Shown here: piece after piece, positions 10,398 to 22,000 of the stretch
How positions within the stretch are numbered: the first letter of the stretch is position 1
How the letters are laid out: each line of letters starts with the position of its first letter
Origin: Bromus sterilis
Taxonomy: Eukaryota; Streptophyta; Magnoliopsida; Poales; Poaceae
NCBI GenBank assembly: GCA_950022295.1
Contig: OX465595.1
Coordinates: 72,066,770 to 72,130,769, forward strand
Direction of reading: 5' to 3'
DNA length: 64,000 nt
Notes under the pieces: generated by a model
What the model saw: only the letters and a program-made list of their open reading frames with translations
The model's database searches: none
What the model was told of the DNA's origin: nothing
Made by a program: the position numbers and the translations under genes

Positions 10398-12818
10398 TCA
10401 ACTATAGAACGGACATAACAACTCGGCGCTCCACGGCCGCTCCGTCTCTGCTCCTGACGTGTCCTTGTGCCGAGTGCCCTTGGTGCAGTCGATCAGATAA
10501 TAGGAATTGTTCTTGAGCGCTCTGCTGATAATGAATGGCCCTTACCAAGGTGAGGATAGCTTGTGCTGCCCATCTGACTTCTGGATTCGGCGTAGCACCA
10601 TGTCTCCTTCTCGGAAAGCGAGAGGACGAATCTTCTTGCTGTGGTAGTGCCGCAACTTCTGCTGATAGACTGCTGACCTGGACAAGGCCAATAGGCAAGC
10701 TTCTTCTTTGAGGTCGATGCCGTCTTCTCGTGCCAATCTGGCTTCTTCTTCGGTGTACATGGCATGTCGAGGTGAGTCGAACTCGATGTCGGACGGGATG
10801 ACTGCCTCTGAACCATACACTAGGAAGAAAGGAGTGAATCCAGTCGACCTGTTTGGTGTGGTCCTTAAGCTGAACAGTACTGCGGGAAGCTCTTCAATCC
10901 ATGCTCCGGGTGCCCTCTCGAGTGGCTCTACCAATCTGGGCCTGATACCCGACAGGATTAGTCCATTTGCTCTTTCGACTTGACCGTTTGATTGCGGGTG
11001 CGCCACAGACGCGAGATCAAGCCGAATGCCCTGCTGAGATGCATATCGGGCCAGTGCACCCTTCGCAAAGTTTGTGCCGTTGTCGGTGATGATGCTGTTG
11101 GGCACACCATATCTGCATACAATGTCGGCCACAAACCTAACTGCAGTCGGCCCATCTAGCTTCTTGATCGGTCTAGCTTCAATCCACTTGGTAAATTTGT
11201 CCACTGCAACCAGAAGATGTGTCATGCCACTTCGAGCTCTCTTGAACGGTCCGACCATGTCCAAACCCCACACTGCGAACAGCCATGCTATTGGGATTGT
11301 CTTCAGTGCCGATGCTGGCTGATGACTTCTTGCCTTGAAACGCTGACAACCCTTGCAGTACTTCACCAGATTTTCAGCCGCTGCAAGGGCAGTCGGCCAG
11401 TAGAAACCATGTCGGAATGCTTTGTTGGCAATGGCCTTTGCAGACGCATGATGACCGCATTCACCTTGATGAATGTCTCTGAGCAGCTCCAAGCCTCTGT
11501 CCTCTTCCACACATCTCTGGAGGATACCAGTCGCACTCTTGCGCATCAACTCATTGTTGATAATTGTGTATGCCCAAGATCGGCGGCTGATTTGCCTTGA
11601 CTCTGCCAAATCCTCTGTGAGAACTTCGTCTGCTAGGAAATCTCTAATCGGCTGTGCCCATGATGGCGCACTGACCACCGCCATTACTACTGCATGCTGG
11701 GGTGGGACTTCTTCTTGGACCTCAGTTTCTTGACCACTGGCCTCCGAGATCTCGGCCTCTTGCACTTCTGCCATCTCTATCTCCGCTTCTGAACTGTCGA
11801 TTGTGGCGCCTGGCACGCATTCGGCAGCCCCTGGAGTCGGAGCTTCAGCATTGCAATCGGCAATTTCTGATGTCATTGGCTCTTCGGAGGTTGTGCCTTC
11901 GGGCGCAGCCTCTACTCGCTTCCCTCTGGCTTTGCTCTTCTCTTGTTCCTCTGCAGCCCCTGGCCCGCAGTCGGCAGCCCCTGGTGCTGTTGCCGAGACA
12001 CCCTGAGCGCCTGACTGCTTCTTCATGGTTGCTGGCTTGGCCGGTTGAACCTCTTTTGCTTTTCTTAATGCTTCAAGATCGGTCTCCGAGATAAAGATGG
12101 ACTCCGACTCTGGAGATGGTATGATGGACGGCTTCTTGATGTGTTCCAACGATACGCCTGGTGGGATTGCTTGTCTTGTTGAGCCGAGCTTGGACAATGC
12201 ATCTGCTGCTTCGTTGTTTGCTCTTGGCACATGATGGAACTCACAACCTTCAAAATACCCGCTGATCTGCTGCACCAGGAAACGATAGCTTTCCATGTTA
12301 GCATCCTTTGCATCCCAAGTGCCCGAGCACTGCTGTACCACCAGGTCGGAATCACCAAAGCATTCGATATTCCGAATACCGATTTCCTTGGCAAGCTTGA
12401 TGCCATGCACGAGGGCTTCGTATTCGGCGACATTGTTTGATGCTGCGAAGTGAATCTGGAGCACATATTGCAGTTGATCTCCTCTTGGTGAAGTGAGCAC
12501 TACACCAGCCCCTAGGCCATTCTTCATATTGGAGCCGCCGAAATGCATTCGCCAGGAATCCGACATTGGGAGCTGTGGCATGTACTGAGTTTCAGCCCAG
12601 TCCACTAGGAAATCGGCCAATGCTTGTGACTTGATTGCCGTTCTCGGCTCATATTGGATGCCATGACTAGCGACTTCGATTTCCCACTTCGCCACCCTTC
12701 CGGTTGCATCTCTGCTTCCCATGATGTCGGCCAAAGGAGCCGAACTGACGACGGTGATCAAGTGAGCTTGAAAGTATGGCTTCAACCTCTTGGCTGCCAT
12801 GTATACTCCATAGCACAT
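10398..12818 (-). pseudogene. Element N pol: RNase H and integrase
   Basis: RNase H occupies about residues 85-210 of this segment (AEYEAL, GDSDLVV and NNEAADAL carry the acidic positions), but the first catalytic Asp is Gly (FGGS at residues 93-96, about 12537). Residues 220-400 are an acidic linker with two PGAA-type repeats. Integrase follows: zinc finger (GHHAS...CKGC, residues 455-491), then catalytic Asp in GLDMVGPF, Asp in ITDNGTNF and Glu in NGQVERANG. A TAA at 10542 cuts the C-terminal domain just before a GPFIIS motif; the frame then remains open to a TGA at 10398, which I take as the original end. In frame with gag, protease and RT upstream. Confidence 0.9.
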
Positions 12819-12821
12819 CTT

Positions 12822-13988
12822 CTAATAGTGAGGGTAGTTCTGCTTGGATGCCGAGAGCACTTCGCTGATATAGTATACTGGACGTTGAATTTGCTGTGCC
12901 TTGTCCTTCTCGGGCCGCTCCACCACCATAACTGCACTGATCACCCGATTGGTTGCCGCGATATATAACATCATTGGTTCCTTTTCAATCGGGGCAGCCA
13001 GAATCGGTGCAGTGGAAAGCATGCGCTTGAGCTCTCGGAATGCTTCATTTGCTTGAGGGGTCCAAGTGAACCTCTCCGTCTTCTTCATCAATTGGTACAA
13101 CGGGATTGCTTTTTCACCCAGCCGACTGCGGAATCGGCTAAGGGATGCGAGACAACCGGTGAACTTCTGCACTTGCTTCAGGGTTTTGGGCTGCTCCATG
13201 CGCTCTATTGCGGCTATCTTCTCACGGTTGCATTCGATTCCTCTCTCGGAAACGAGAAACCCCAAGAGTTTGCCGGCTTGAACTCCAAATACACACTTCT
13301 CCGGGTTGAGCTTGATCTGATAAGTTCTCAGGTTTGCAAATGTTTCCCTCAGATCATCCAACAGTGTGATTCCCTTTGCCGACTTTACCACTAAATCGTC
13401 CACGTAAACATGGAGATTTCTGCCGAGCTGAGAGTGTGTGCATCTCTGAATCGTGCGCTGATAAGTGGCACCTCCATTCTTCAGACCAAACGGCATGGTG
13501 ATATAGCAATAAGCTCCGAAGGGGGTTATGAATGCCGTTTTTATCTGATCTTCCACAGCCAATTTGATCTGGTGATACCCAGCAGTAGCATCCAGAAAGG
13601 ATAACAGCTCGCAACCGGCCGTAGAATCAATCACTTGATCAATACGGGGCAGAGCAAACGGATCTTTTGGGCATGCCTTGTTCAGGCAAGTGTAATCTAT
13701 ACACATGCGCCAAGTCTTGTTCTTCTTCATGACGAGGACTGGATTCGCCAGCCACTCGGGGTAAAATACCTCCATGATGAAACCTGCAGCCTGCAGCTTC
13801 GCCACTTCTTCACCGATTGCCCTTCTCTTGTCCTCAGAAAAACGTCTCAAGGGTTGCTTGACCGGCTTCGAGCCTGGCCAAATGTGCAACTTGTGTTCGG
13901 CGAGTTCTCTCGGCACACCAGGCATGTCCTGTGGAGACCATGCAAAGATGTCCCGATTCTCACGGAGAAACTCGACGAGCGCGCTTTC
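12822..13988 (-). pseudogene. Element N pol: reverse transcriptase
   Basis: RT of the Tat type: MPGVPRELAEH entry, WRMCIDYTCLN, FLDATAGYHQI, TPFGAYCYITMPFGLKN and an intact YVDDLVV active site, followed by the connection domain (FTGCLASLSRF) and the start of RNase H. Flanked by two in-frame TAG codons, at 13989-13991 before and 12822-12824 after; the second falls in the conserved YPHY...YGVY stretch where relatives have Gln. Otherwise open for about 388 codons, arguing the stops are recent. Confidence 0.91.
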
Positions 13989-14465
13989 CTATTTATCGCT
14001 GAGTCCTGCTCCGACTACAACAAACTTGGTTGAGTCGGAGGGATCTAGAGCGATCTTCTTGCTGTCCTTGGCCGACTGAAACGCCAGTTCCTCATCTACT
14101 CTCTTTGCTGGGCCGACTGGGAGTGGATTCTTGTTCTGTGCTTGCGCCATTGCGATCACTTTGCTGAGATGACGCTTCTCCGTCTCGACCACTAACGAGT
14201 CAGCCAAACTGCTGCCAGCGGATGTGCACTCGAGGGACTTCCTGAAGTCCCCGGTGACCGTGATGACACCGTTTGGCCCTGGGATCTTCATCTTCAGGTA
14301 TGTCTGTTGTGCATTGATCATGAACTTGGCGAAGGCCGGCAACCCCAACAGAGCATGGTAAGGACTGCTGAGGTCGGCGACCTCAAACCAAATCGGCTCC
14401 CTTCTGAAATTCTCCTCCGTGCCAAATATGACGTCTAGCCGAATGCGACCCATGGGGGTGCAAGA
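13989..14465 (-). pseudogene. Element N protease C-terminal half and protease-RT linker
   Basis: Same frame as the gag-protease segment upstream, separated from it only by the TAG at 14466. Carries the conserved GRIRLDVIFGTEENFRRE region and a GLPAF motif, then a charged linker to RT. Ends at the TAG at 13989, just before the conserved FLREN...FAWSP block that opens RT in this lineage. Confidence 0.82.
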
Positions 14466-16079
14466 CTATCCCGGGACAATCCCGTGGAAAGTCGTCCGAC
14501 TGCGCTCTAGATCTCTCTCTGTGAGCCCTAGCTTGACCATTGTATCTCTATACAGAATGTTGATTGTGCTACCTCCATCAACAAGCACTCGGGAAAATTT
14601 GCAAGAAAACCTTGGTCCTGCGAACAGAGCGTCCACCACCAGCGGATAGTTGCCCGGATTCGGCAAAATGGTGGGATGATCTGCTCTGTCCCAGGATATA
14701 GGACACTCGGACCAATGCACAAACTGGGGAATCGGTGGCATGGTGGCATTAACTTCCGCTTCTCGGGCTCTCCGACTGCCCTTGTCCGCGGACTCGCTGG
14801 TGAAAATCATGTAGGCGGCATCTTGCTGCGGGAATTGGTTCTGCTGCTGAGGTGGTCCTCTATTCTGGGGTGGTGGTGGTGGTGGTAAAGCTTCTCCCTT
14901 CGCAATTCTTCTCACAAAGTCACACTGCCGAGTAGTGTGCGCAGACGGCCTACCCGGCGTGCTGTGCAACTTACATGGCGCGTCCAGCATGTCCTCGAAC
15001 GTATACTTGGGTTTCATCTGTCCCGGGGGTCTCACGTTTGGTCTCATCTTCCGACTGCCTCCTGCAGCTGCTGGATCTTCCTCATTCTGGACAACGGCCA
15101 CCTGCCGACTGCCATACTGAGTATCGGGCTGCTCATCCTTGCGCTTACCACTGTTCTGCTGGTTGTGGTTGTTGTTGCGGTTGTTCTCCCTCCTTTCCTT
15201 CCGACTGAGGCCTTGGTTCCCTGTGTCCGACTGCGGAGCCCCTGGTGACTGGATCACACCTCCAACTCCGAGTTGGATAGGGCGCATCGCAGAATCGGAC
15301 ATAGCGAACACATTTTCCACCTTCATGAGCTCGGCGAGCGATGTGAAGTCTTTGCGGAGGAGCTTGTGCTTCAGCATTGAATCAGCTAGGCATCCGTCCG
15401 TAAAATACTGAATGGCCTGAATTTCGTGGACTCCTTCGCATGAATTCTTCAGCTTGTTCCACCGAGATAAGTAATCTCGGAGGGGTTCGTCCTTGCCTTG
15501 CACACACATAGCTAACTGCCGCGGGAGATTGGGCCTCTCGTATGTGCTCGTGAAGTTGTGGATGAATGCGGTCGTGAAATCCTCCCAGCAGTTCACACTG
15601 TCCTTGGGAAAACTGTTCAACCATGTCCGAGCCGACCCCTGCAGCATCAAAGGTGCATAGCGGACTGCTACCTGCCGATTGCCTCCTGCAATGCGAACTG
15701 CTGTCAGGTAATCAGATAGCCATTCTTCAGGCTTCACAGAACCATTGTACTTGGGAGTGTCTCTCGGCAGCGTGAAGCCTTTGGGGAATTTTTCCGTCCG
15801 AATGCGATGACCGAAACATGGCGGGCCAGCTTCTCCTTCTTCGTCTTCTTGAGCCTCCTTCTCCAGGAGCTCAATGCGATGCCTTGCATCATTTTGGCCG
15901 ATTTGGCGAGGGCCAAGTCGAGCGCTAATTGCCGGTCTTGGCGCCGATTGCTGTGGCATTTCATTGCGCCTGCTGTTGACAGCTGGCTCTTCCATTCTTC
16001 TGCTTGCTGCTGGGGGTGGCCGATTGCTTCTAACTTTACTCTCATGCCGAGATGGTGCGGGTTGGTGCCTGTTCTGGCG
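14466..16079 (-). pseudogene. Element N gag (capsid/nucleocapsid) and protease N-terminal half
   Basis: The retrotransposon gag domain lies early (PKYNGSVKPEEWL, ARTWLNSFP, CWEDFTTAFIHNF). A basic Asn/Gln-rich tract follows, then a Cys/His cluster (CKLHSTPGRPSAHTTRQC) of the kind Tat elements use in place of a classical CCHC knuckle. The protease active site reads DGGS about 37 residues before the TAG at 14466. The frame is open up to the TAG at 16080 and continues in the same frame beyond it, so the apparent start at 15995 is not the real one. Confidence 0.9.
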
Positions 16080-16730
16080 CTATGCATTCGGTCGCTGACT
16101 AGCTCCCGCATTCGGCCTCACAGTTCCTCTTGACGGCTCTGGTTCTGCATTTTGATTGCCCATTGCTAGGAGCCTCTGCTCCTTTGCGGCTGCTATCAGC
16201 TCACGCATTCGGAGCGACTGCTCACGCCGCTCATCTCCTTCCAGGTCTTCTAGCTCAAGCGCTATCTGCTCGGCTGCTCTCAAGTTCTTGTCTGGTGTGC
16301 TGTAAGTTGGCCTTTGGATGAATGCCGATTGCGCCGGTTTCTCCGGTTGCACTGGCCTTCTCGGACGCTCCGGTTGCTCGGCTCCCGACAGCTGCTGGTT
16401 GACTGCCCTGCCTCTGCTTCTCAGATCTTCCAGGACCGCGGGCTCAATCGGCCGACGTGGTCCTGCATGCGCTGCATTGTACTCCCTTGTGATGGCTCCC
16501 AACCTGCGCTCTTCTGCTAACACTTGCTCAGCTCTGCGAGCCAGGGCGAGCCGTGCTGTTTCCAGCTCCGTGTGCACCTGCTCCGGATCACCATTCCTGT
16601 TCACGGGTGTGTATAACACATCCCGCAACGCACTGGTGCCGATTCGCTCTGCGGCATCAGCTACCTCCTTGGCCTTTCTAGCCGCACTCGCTGGATCTCG
16701 GTTAGTGGATGAAGATGCTCCCGCCATCAT
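16080..16730 (-). pseudogene. Element N gag, N-terminal part
   Basis: Probably starts at the ATG pair 16730/16727 (MMAGASSS). Rich in Ala, Glu and Arg with heptad-like spacing (about residues 40-200), suggesting a coiled coil, and a Pro/Arg-rich segment (RPRRPVQPEKP). A TAG at 16080-16082 separates it from the rest of gag in the same frame. The frame is also open upstream to an ATG inside the 5' LTR (17168), so the start is uncertain; translation from that ATG would add about 146 residues. Confidence 0.75.
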
Positions 16731-17045
16731 GACGGCAGCGTGCACTCGGCCTCTCTCTCTACCAGGTGCTGCGCTGCAGCCCCTGGCCTGGAGCGGATCC
16801 GTGGCACACGAGAAGATGCGAATATCTCTAGGATACACTTCGGGGAAGCTGCCGATGAAGAGGCGATGACTGCCAACTTGCAGCGACACACCGGGCGGCA
16901 GGGGTGCTCCAGCCCTGTACCGCGCCGAGTAGTCCACCACATAGTCGATTGCCCCACGCCTTAGAATCAGGCCAGAGGCGTGGCTCCCGCCCGATGCAGA
17001 GGAAAATCCCGTCCGGATCTTTACTCCAGTCGACGCCTCGGTCTG

Positions 17046-17064
17046 CCCCACGGTGGGCGCCAAC
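17046..17064 (-). other. Primer binding site of element N
   Basis: On the minus strand the 5' LTR is followed at once by TTGGCGCCCACCGTGGGGC, the position and TGGCGCC form of a tRNA primer binding site. It does not fit the tRNA-Asp site seen in D and E; I do not assign the tRNA. Confidence 0.8.
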
Positions 17065-18053
17065 TGTCGTCGATATGTAACGCCAGATGCCATGGGATGG
17101 CTAAAGTGAGGGGGAAGACTCGAGGGAGAGGATGTCGATGGTGCCGGAATCGGGTTGGGCACAAGCATGGTGAAGACACCACGATGTACCCAGGTTCGGG
17201 GCTCTCCGGAGAGATAACACCCCTACTCCTGCTTGTCTCTTGTATATCAATGATCTGGCTACAATAACTTCTTCTCTATCTTCTCAGGGGAAGGTGAGCT
17301 CCGCCACCGTGGGCAAGGCTCTCACCTGCTTCCCTGAGGAGTAACTACGAGCGGTGAATGGACTGGGGGGAAATGAGTTATGGTGCTCTAGTGCGGATCG
17401 TCCCTCACGCAGGAGGGGTACCCTGGCACTTATAGTGTGAGCCCAGGGTACTTCGGTAACTTCATTGCCGAATGGGCCCAGATGTCATCCTCTAGTTGGC
17501 CTGGGCCCACCGACTGCTCCTCTCCGGGTGATCCGGAGCCTACGAGCGGCGGCCCATGCTGTAGGCTTGTAGGATGTAGGGATGAATAGTAGAGCTAGGG
17601 AGTATGGTCTTGTCGGCCTGTCCGCGGAATCGGCGGGGAGGTCGACACCGTATCTCCAGCAAATCCTCGATGTGACTTGGCCTTCCTGCCACCCAGATAT
17701 CTCGGGATATGGCATTTATGACCTCGTAATCATACCCCCGATTGGGTGGTAGGTGGTTCCAATTGCGCCTGGTCCGACTGGTGGTTTCTGGCGAGGTCGA
17801 TTGCTTTGGGCAATCGGCTTGCTAGGTATTAACCCCGGACCAGCTGCCGACCAATCGAATGATTGTCTTGGTGAAGGACAGGGTGGGCCGATTGCGCCTG
17901 GGCCGACTGCTGGCATTTGATACGGCTGATTGCCTTGGAGCAATCGGTCGTACATCTGCCCAGCTCGGCCCAGCTGCGGTCCAATCGGCCCATCCTTGTC
18001 TTGAAAGGTTACTTCCGCTTGGGTTAGCCTACCCGGGTATTAGTCCCCCGACA
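17065..18053 (-). repeat. 5' LTR of element N
   Basis: 989 bp, about 98.3 percent identical to the left copy by eye (about 17 differences, 15 of them transitions). Promoter side is on the right (minus strand). Carries the same inverted CGATTGC/GCAATCG pairs. Ends with ...CCGACA directly before the CATAA duplication. Confidence 0.96.
17427..17435 (-). promoter_or_regulatory. TATA box of the 5' LTR of element N
   Basis: CTATAAGTG on the minus strand, about 620 bp from the U3 end. The 3' LTR has CTATAAGAG at the same place, so the box core is conserved. Would drive the gag-pol transcript leftwards. Confidence 0.6.
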
Positions 18054-18058
18054 CATAA
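18054..18058. repeat. Target site duplication of element N, right copy (CATAA)
   Basis: Exact copy of 3486-3490 directly after the right LTR. Confidence 0.97.
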
Positions 18059-18594
18059 CGTGCTAGACGAGTGAACTCAGTCCGATACTCATGAACAGAC
18101 ATCTTTCCTTGGGTCAGATTGCAAAATTGTTCTCTCTTGCGCTCCATCAGCTGATCCGGAACATGATACCCTCAGAAGTCATCACATAACTCTTTCCAAG
18201 TCACCACGTGACCTACAGTCTGCATTGCTACAAAATTCTCCCACCACTGAAGAGCAGCACCTTCCAGAAAGTATGCCGCGAATAGCACACGATCACCGAA
18301 CGCAACATGGGCTGTGTCAAGCTTACGCTCGAGGGAACGAAGCCAAGCATCTGCATCAAGGGGCTCAGAAGAACATCGAAATACTGGCAGGTTGAGGAGG
18401 ATGAAGTCCTAGATGGTAACAACACTATGATGCTGACGAGAAGTGTTCTGCTCAATACGCTTTAGAAGACGTGTCTGATCACGACAATTCTGCTCAGCCT
18501 CCATCATGATTTCCTACGCAGAAGGCGGTGGTGGATGATCTTCATCATCTCTATTACCAAGACTGAAATCAACACAATGATTTCCACCTGTCAT
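18054..18594 (-). pseudogene. Element A gag, N-terminal part with capsid domain
   Basis: Starts at the ATG 18594-18592 and reads through the core gag domain (DADAWLRSLERKLD, FAAYFLEGAALQWWENF, MSVHEYRTEFTRLA). Three in-frame stops: TAG at 18514-18516, TAG at 18409-18411 and TGA at 18172-18174; all three fit C-to-T change of CAG, CAG and CGA. The other half is at 2866-3490, beyond element N. Confidence 0.87.
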
Positions 18595-19025
18595 TCTGTG
18601 TGATAAGAATCAACAATCAGAATAGGATTTACGATACACTTCTAAGCTAAGCCAACAAGACTATAATGCAACGGAATCAAAGTCACAGTCGGACAGCATA
18701 ACCGCTGTGTCAGGATGAAAAATGAGACAAAAAACAAGATAACAAACATCACTTCCAAAGAAGCACTATGGAATGATGACTCTGGAAGACCACAACACTC
18801 CTACAGCTACAAAGAAGCAATCAACGAGTTGTCCTAGTAAAAGACATAGATGAGCCTAGTCCTATTTTCCCGTAGAACAAGATGAGGATGACTCATAACT
18901 CAGATCGATGTGGATAAGGAGAAAAAAGAAATCTTACGTTGTTCCCTTATACCCAAGTAACTATATAACTATAGAATGCTAGACTCGACATCGTCCAAGA
19001 GTTTGATAATCCTACAGACAGTCCT
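18595..19025 (-). other. Untranslated leader of element A
   Basis: Non-coding sequence between PBS and gag start; A-rich on the plus strand. Element B has a recognisable copy (about 27085-27427), for example around a shared AGCATAAC word. Confidence 0.7.
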
Positions 19026-19037
19026 GCTCTGATACCA
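19026..19037 (-). other. Primer binding site of element A (initiator tRNA-Met)
   Basis: Minus strand TGGTATCAGAGC, the classical complement of the 3' end of plant initiator tRNA-Met, a few bases inside the LTR border at 19042. Fixes the minus orientation of A. Confidence 0.93.
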
Positions 19038-19041
19038 AGTC

Positions 19042-22000
19042 TGTCGGCACTCGGGGTTTGCGTATGTAATTCCAGTCACAACTCAACCATATGGAGAGCC
19101 GAGAGTCGTACCCACTTGTCTAAGCAGACAAGGCCAAGCACAGAACACTCTCGGAATGCATCGTACGTGAGGGGCATCCCATCCAGGCCGTATGATCAAC
19201 TGAGATGGGTCCTCATCGTCCGCTCACAAGTCTAAATGATTATGGGTGCTGAAATCCCATACTCATAGACAAGTCGCCTCAACCATATTCTCGATTGAAT
19301 TATAACACTTGCATAAACAGACTCCAGCCCGATCACCTAGTCGGGATCTCGGGCGGGCTCAATCATACAACAAAGTGTGCCACGTGACAGAGTTACGAGC
19401 AATCGCATCGCGATGCCCCAAGCTGCGCACATCTAAGGGCCACTTGGTGTATAAAAGACCGCCGGCAAGAACACAACTAAGCTATCGAACCCCACACTAA
19501 GACATGCATGTTATAATCATACACGCAGCATACATGTCCAGTGTAAACAGAAGGTAATCACAACATGAACTCTACAAACTCATAGTCTTTATAACTTCTG
19601 CTAAACAGAGCAGACATAGTAGTTGTATTACAAGCAGAGATCACATGGTTGTGATCCAACATTACATCAAACATCAACGGAAGCAAATTATGTCTTAGTA
19701 AAGACAAGTTTAACAAATGGCTTAAGAAGCTTGAAAGAAAATACAACGACCCTCCAAAGGGCACAGGCTGCTGTCTGGAACTATACGACTTGGTCCACGT
19801 CGACCTCGGGGATGAGGCCACCATCGGGGTCGGTGGTCTCGTCTCTAAAACATAGAATACGCAAACGTGAGTACAAAGACGTACTCAGCAAAACTTACAT
19901 AGGAACTATACTACTCATGCACATGTATCAATGCAAAGGGAGGTGGGGTTTCAAAGCAGAAGTGCCGGCTTTGACTTGGCTAGTCATGTACTACGAATAC
20001 AAGAAACAGGTAAGGAGCGTACACGAGTCCAAGTATCAAGTCTCCAACCAATACACCACTATGGATACTTCCTCGACTCCCCCACGAGGAAGCAAACCAT
20101 AACACTCACGCTTAACTTGGCAAGTTTTAAGAGTAACCATTGAAGTTGTCTATGATCAAGTAAAGGTCTCCAAGTAGTCCATAACCGCGGACACGGCTAT
20201 TCGAATAGTTAATTAACCCTGCAGGGGTGTACTGCTACACACACGCCTCATCAGTTACCGCCTGGGAATGGACCCTTCAAGTGAGTACCGGCGAGGATGT
20301 TGCCACGACACTTCACTCACAGCACGATCTCTAGTCCTAGGGAGTCGCCTACTTGAGTTGGGACCACGATAGGAATCCGACCGATTTTTCCGATGCGGAC
20401 TCAAACGTTGTGTGATTGCCATCAAGCTCAACTCGATCATGATCACTTGATTCAACGAGCCCACAACCTACGTCCACCACTTACCTTGGTTCCACCTGCT
20501 TGAGATCGTTAAAGGGCGAACTACTTGCGACTCCTGGACAGGTCCGGGGTGAGGTACTAGGCCGAGAGGGGCCAGTGAGCCCAATGTGTGGTCGTACTCT
20601 TGGTCTTGGATAACAACACAAGAACTCGGGCTTAAGGCAGTGTTCAACGAGACAACCGACGGTGTACTCCTACACAGCCTCTCATCGTTCATCTTGTTTA
20701 GGTCAAATTCACCAACACGTTACCACCATCATTCACATGATCACTACCATCCCGACTCACATCAAAGTAGCCTCATTGTAAACTCTAAGCAAGCAATAAG
20801 CTGTAAAAGTTGCAGGGGCCACATGATAACAACCAACTCCTACATCTGCTAGGATTGTGGTTTGCTTACTACTGTGACAAAATGATAGGTCATGCAAAGG
20901 AATAGGTTCAACTAGCGGTAGAACGTATCATGGTGACATCCTAAACATGCATCAGCGAGAATGAGAGGGAACTGGGATTTTATCGACATGATCAAATAAG
21001 GGGTGCTTGCCTTGCTGACGAACACGAGGTACTGTATTTCTGACGTGAGGTTGAACTCGTCTCCGAGATCAACTCTACCGAGAAGATCCAATCACCGAAG
21101 CAGTGGAAGTAAAGCACACAATTGATAAATTACAATGCTCAAACAATATGGCATGATATGATGATGATCATGGGTGTGTTATGCTCCTGATGTTCATGTG
21201 ATATGTATTGCACTGCAATGGTTCAATTTGATTTGGTGTGGGCCTTTGATTTGAATTATGCCAAATATTCCATAAGCAAAATGCTACTGGTTCTTCAACA
21301 TAATCAATTCAAACATGGTTGGAAGTTGCATATTTGGATAGAGAATTTTATTCTGATCGATTTTCATATAAAAATCATTTCAATTGGAGTTACGGTTTAA
21401 AAGATATTCAAATTCAAAGTTTTGAGTATTTTCTGCAATTTATGATTTAAATTAAAAGGAAAAAGGGAATTATTGCGCCAACACTGCATCATGCTGACGT
21501 CAGTGGCGTTGACTGGTCCAACTGACCAGTGGGGCCCGCCGGTCAGTGACTGGGGGCTTAATCCCCTCTGTTTAAATTTAAACAGGGATTAATTAGGGGG
21601 GCTGGGGCCCATCTGTCATAGGCTAGGGGGTGGGTTAGCAGGGGGTTAGGGGGCTAAGTGGCCGGGGGCTCAACGCCGTCGGCTCTGTACGCGGCGGCGT
21701 TGCGCCGGACTTGGATAGAGGCCACGGAAAGGGCCACGGAGGGCACCAGGGGGTGCCTCTCGCTCGTGCGCTTCGCCCAGTGCACACGAGGGGCTCGGGG
21801 GGGGGGGGGCACCATGGCCACGGCGGTGATGAAGCCTGCGGAGGCCAGGGCACTGACCTCGACGGGATCGTAGTAGAGGCCACGGGGAGGAGTACGGGGA
21901 GGGGGAAAACGTGCGCAAAGATCACCAGAGCGTGATGAGGGAGAATTCGTCGCTGGAGTCTCTGTAGCCGACGGTGAAAAACTCGAAGCTCGCGTCGCCG

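Larger units (their letters stand above)
3491..18053 (-). mobile_element. Element N: complete Tat-lineage Ty3/gypsy retrotransposon with antisense gene
   Basis: 14,563 bp, bounded by two 989-bp LTRs (TG...CA) and a CATAA duplication, inserted in the gag gene of element A. Minus-strand order: 5' LTR, PBS, gag, protease, RT, RNase H, integrase, spacer, plus-strand (antisense) gene, polypurine tract, 3' LTR. Reasons for Tat: protease DGGS, RT with YVDD, a long acidic linker between RNase H and integrase, an extra gene between integrase and 3' LTR, and an LTR beginning TGTCGGGGG. By eye I count about 17 differences between the LTRs (about 1.7 percent, almost all transitions), so this is the youngest clearly datable insertion here. 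gag-pol is one frame broken by four TAG stops, with a TAA near the end of integrase. Confidence 0.96.

Noticed and set aside
16080..16082. Single TAG in gag of N as a programmed read-through signal
   Set aside because: Three more TAG codons and a TAA break the same frame further on, so random nonsense mutation is the simpler reading.
19026..19037. tRNA gene fragments suggested by TGGTATCAGAGC here, at 27428 and at 60819
   Set aside because: Only the 12-base complement of the tRNA 3' end is present, at LTR borders: primer binding sites.
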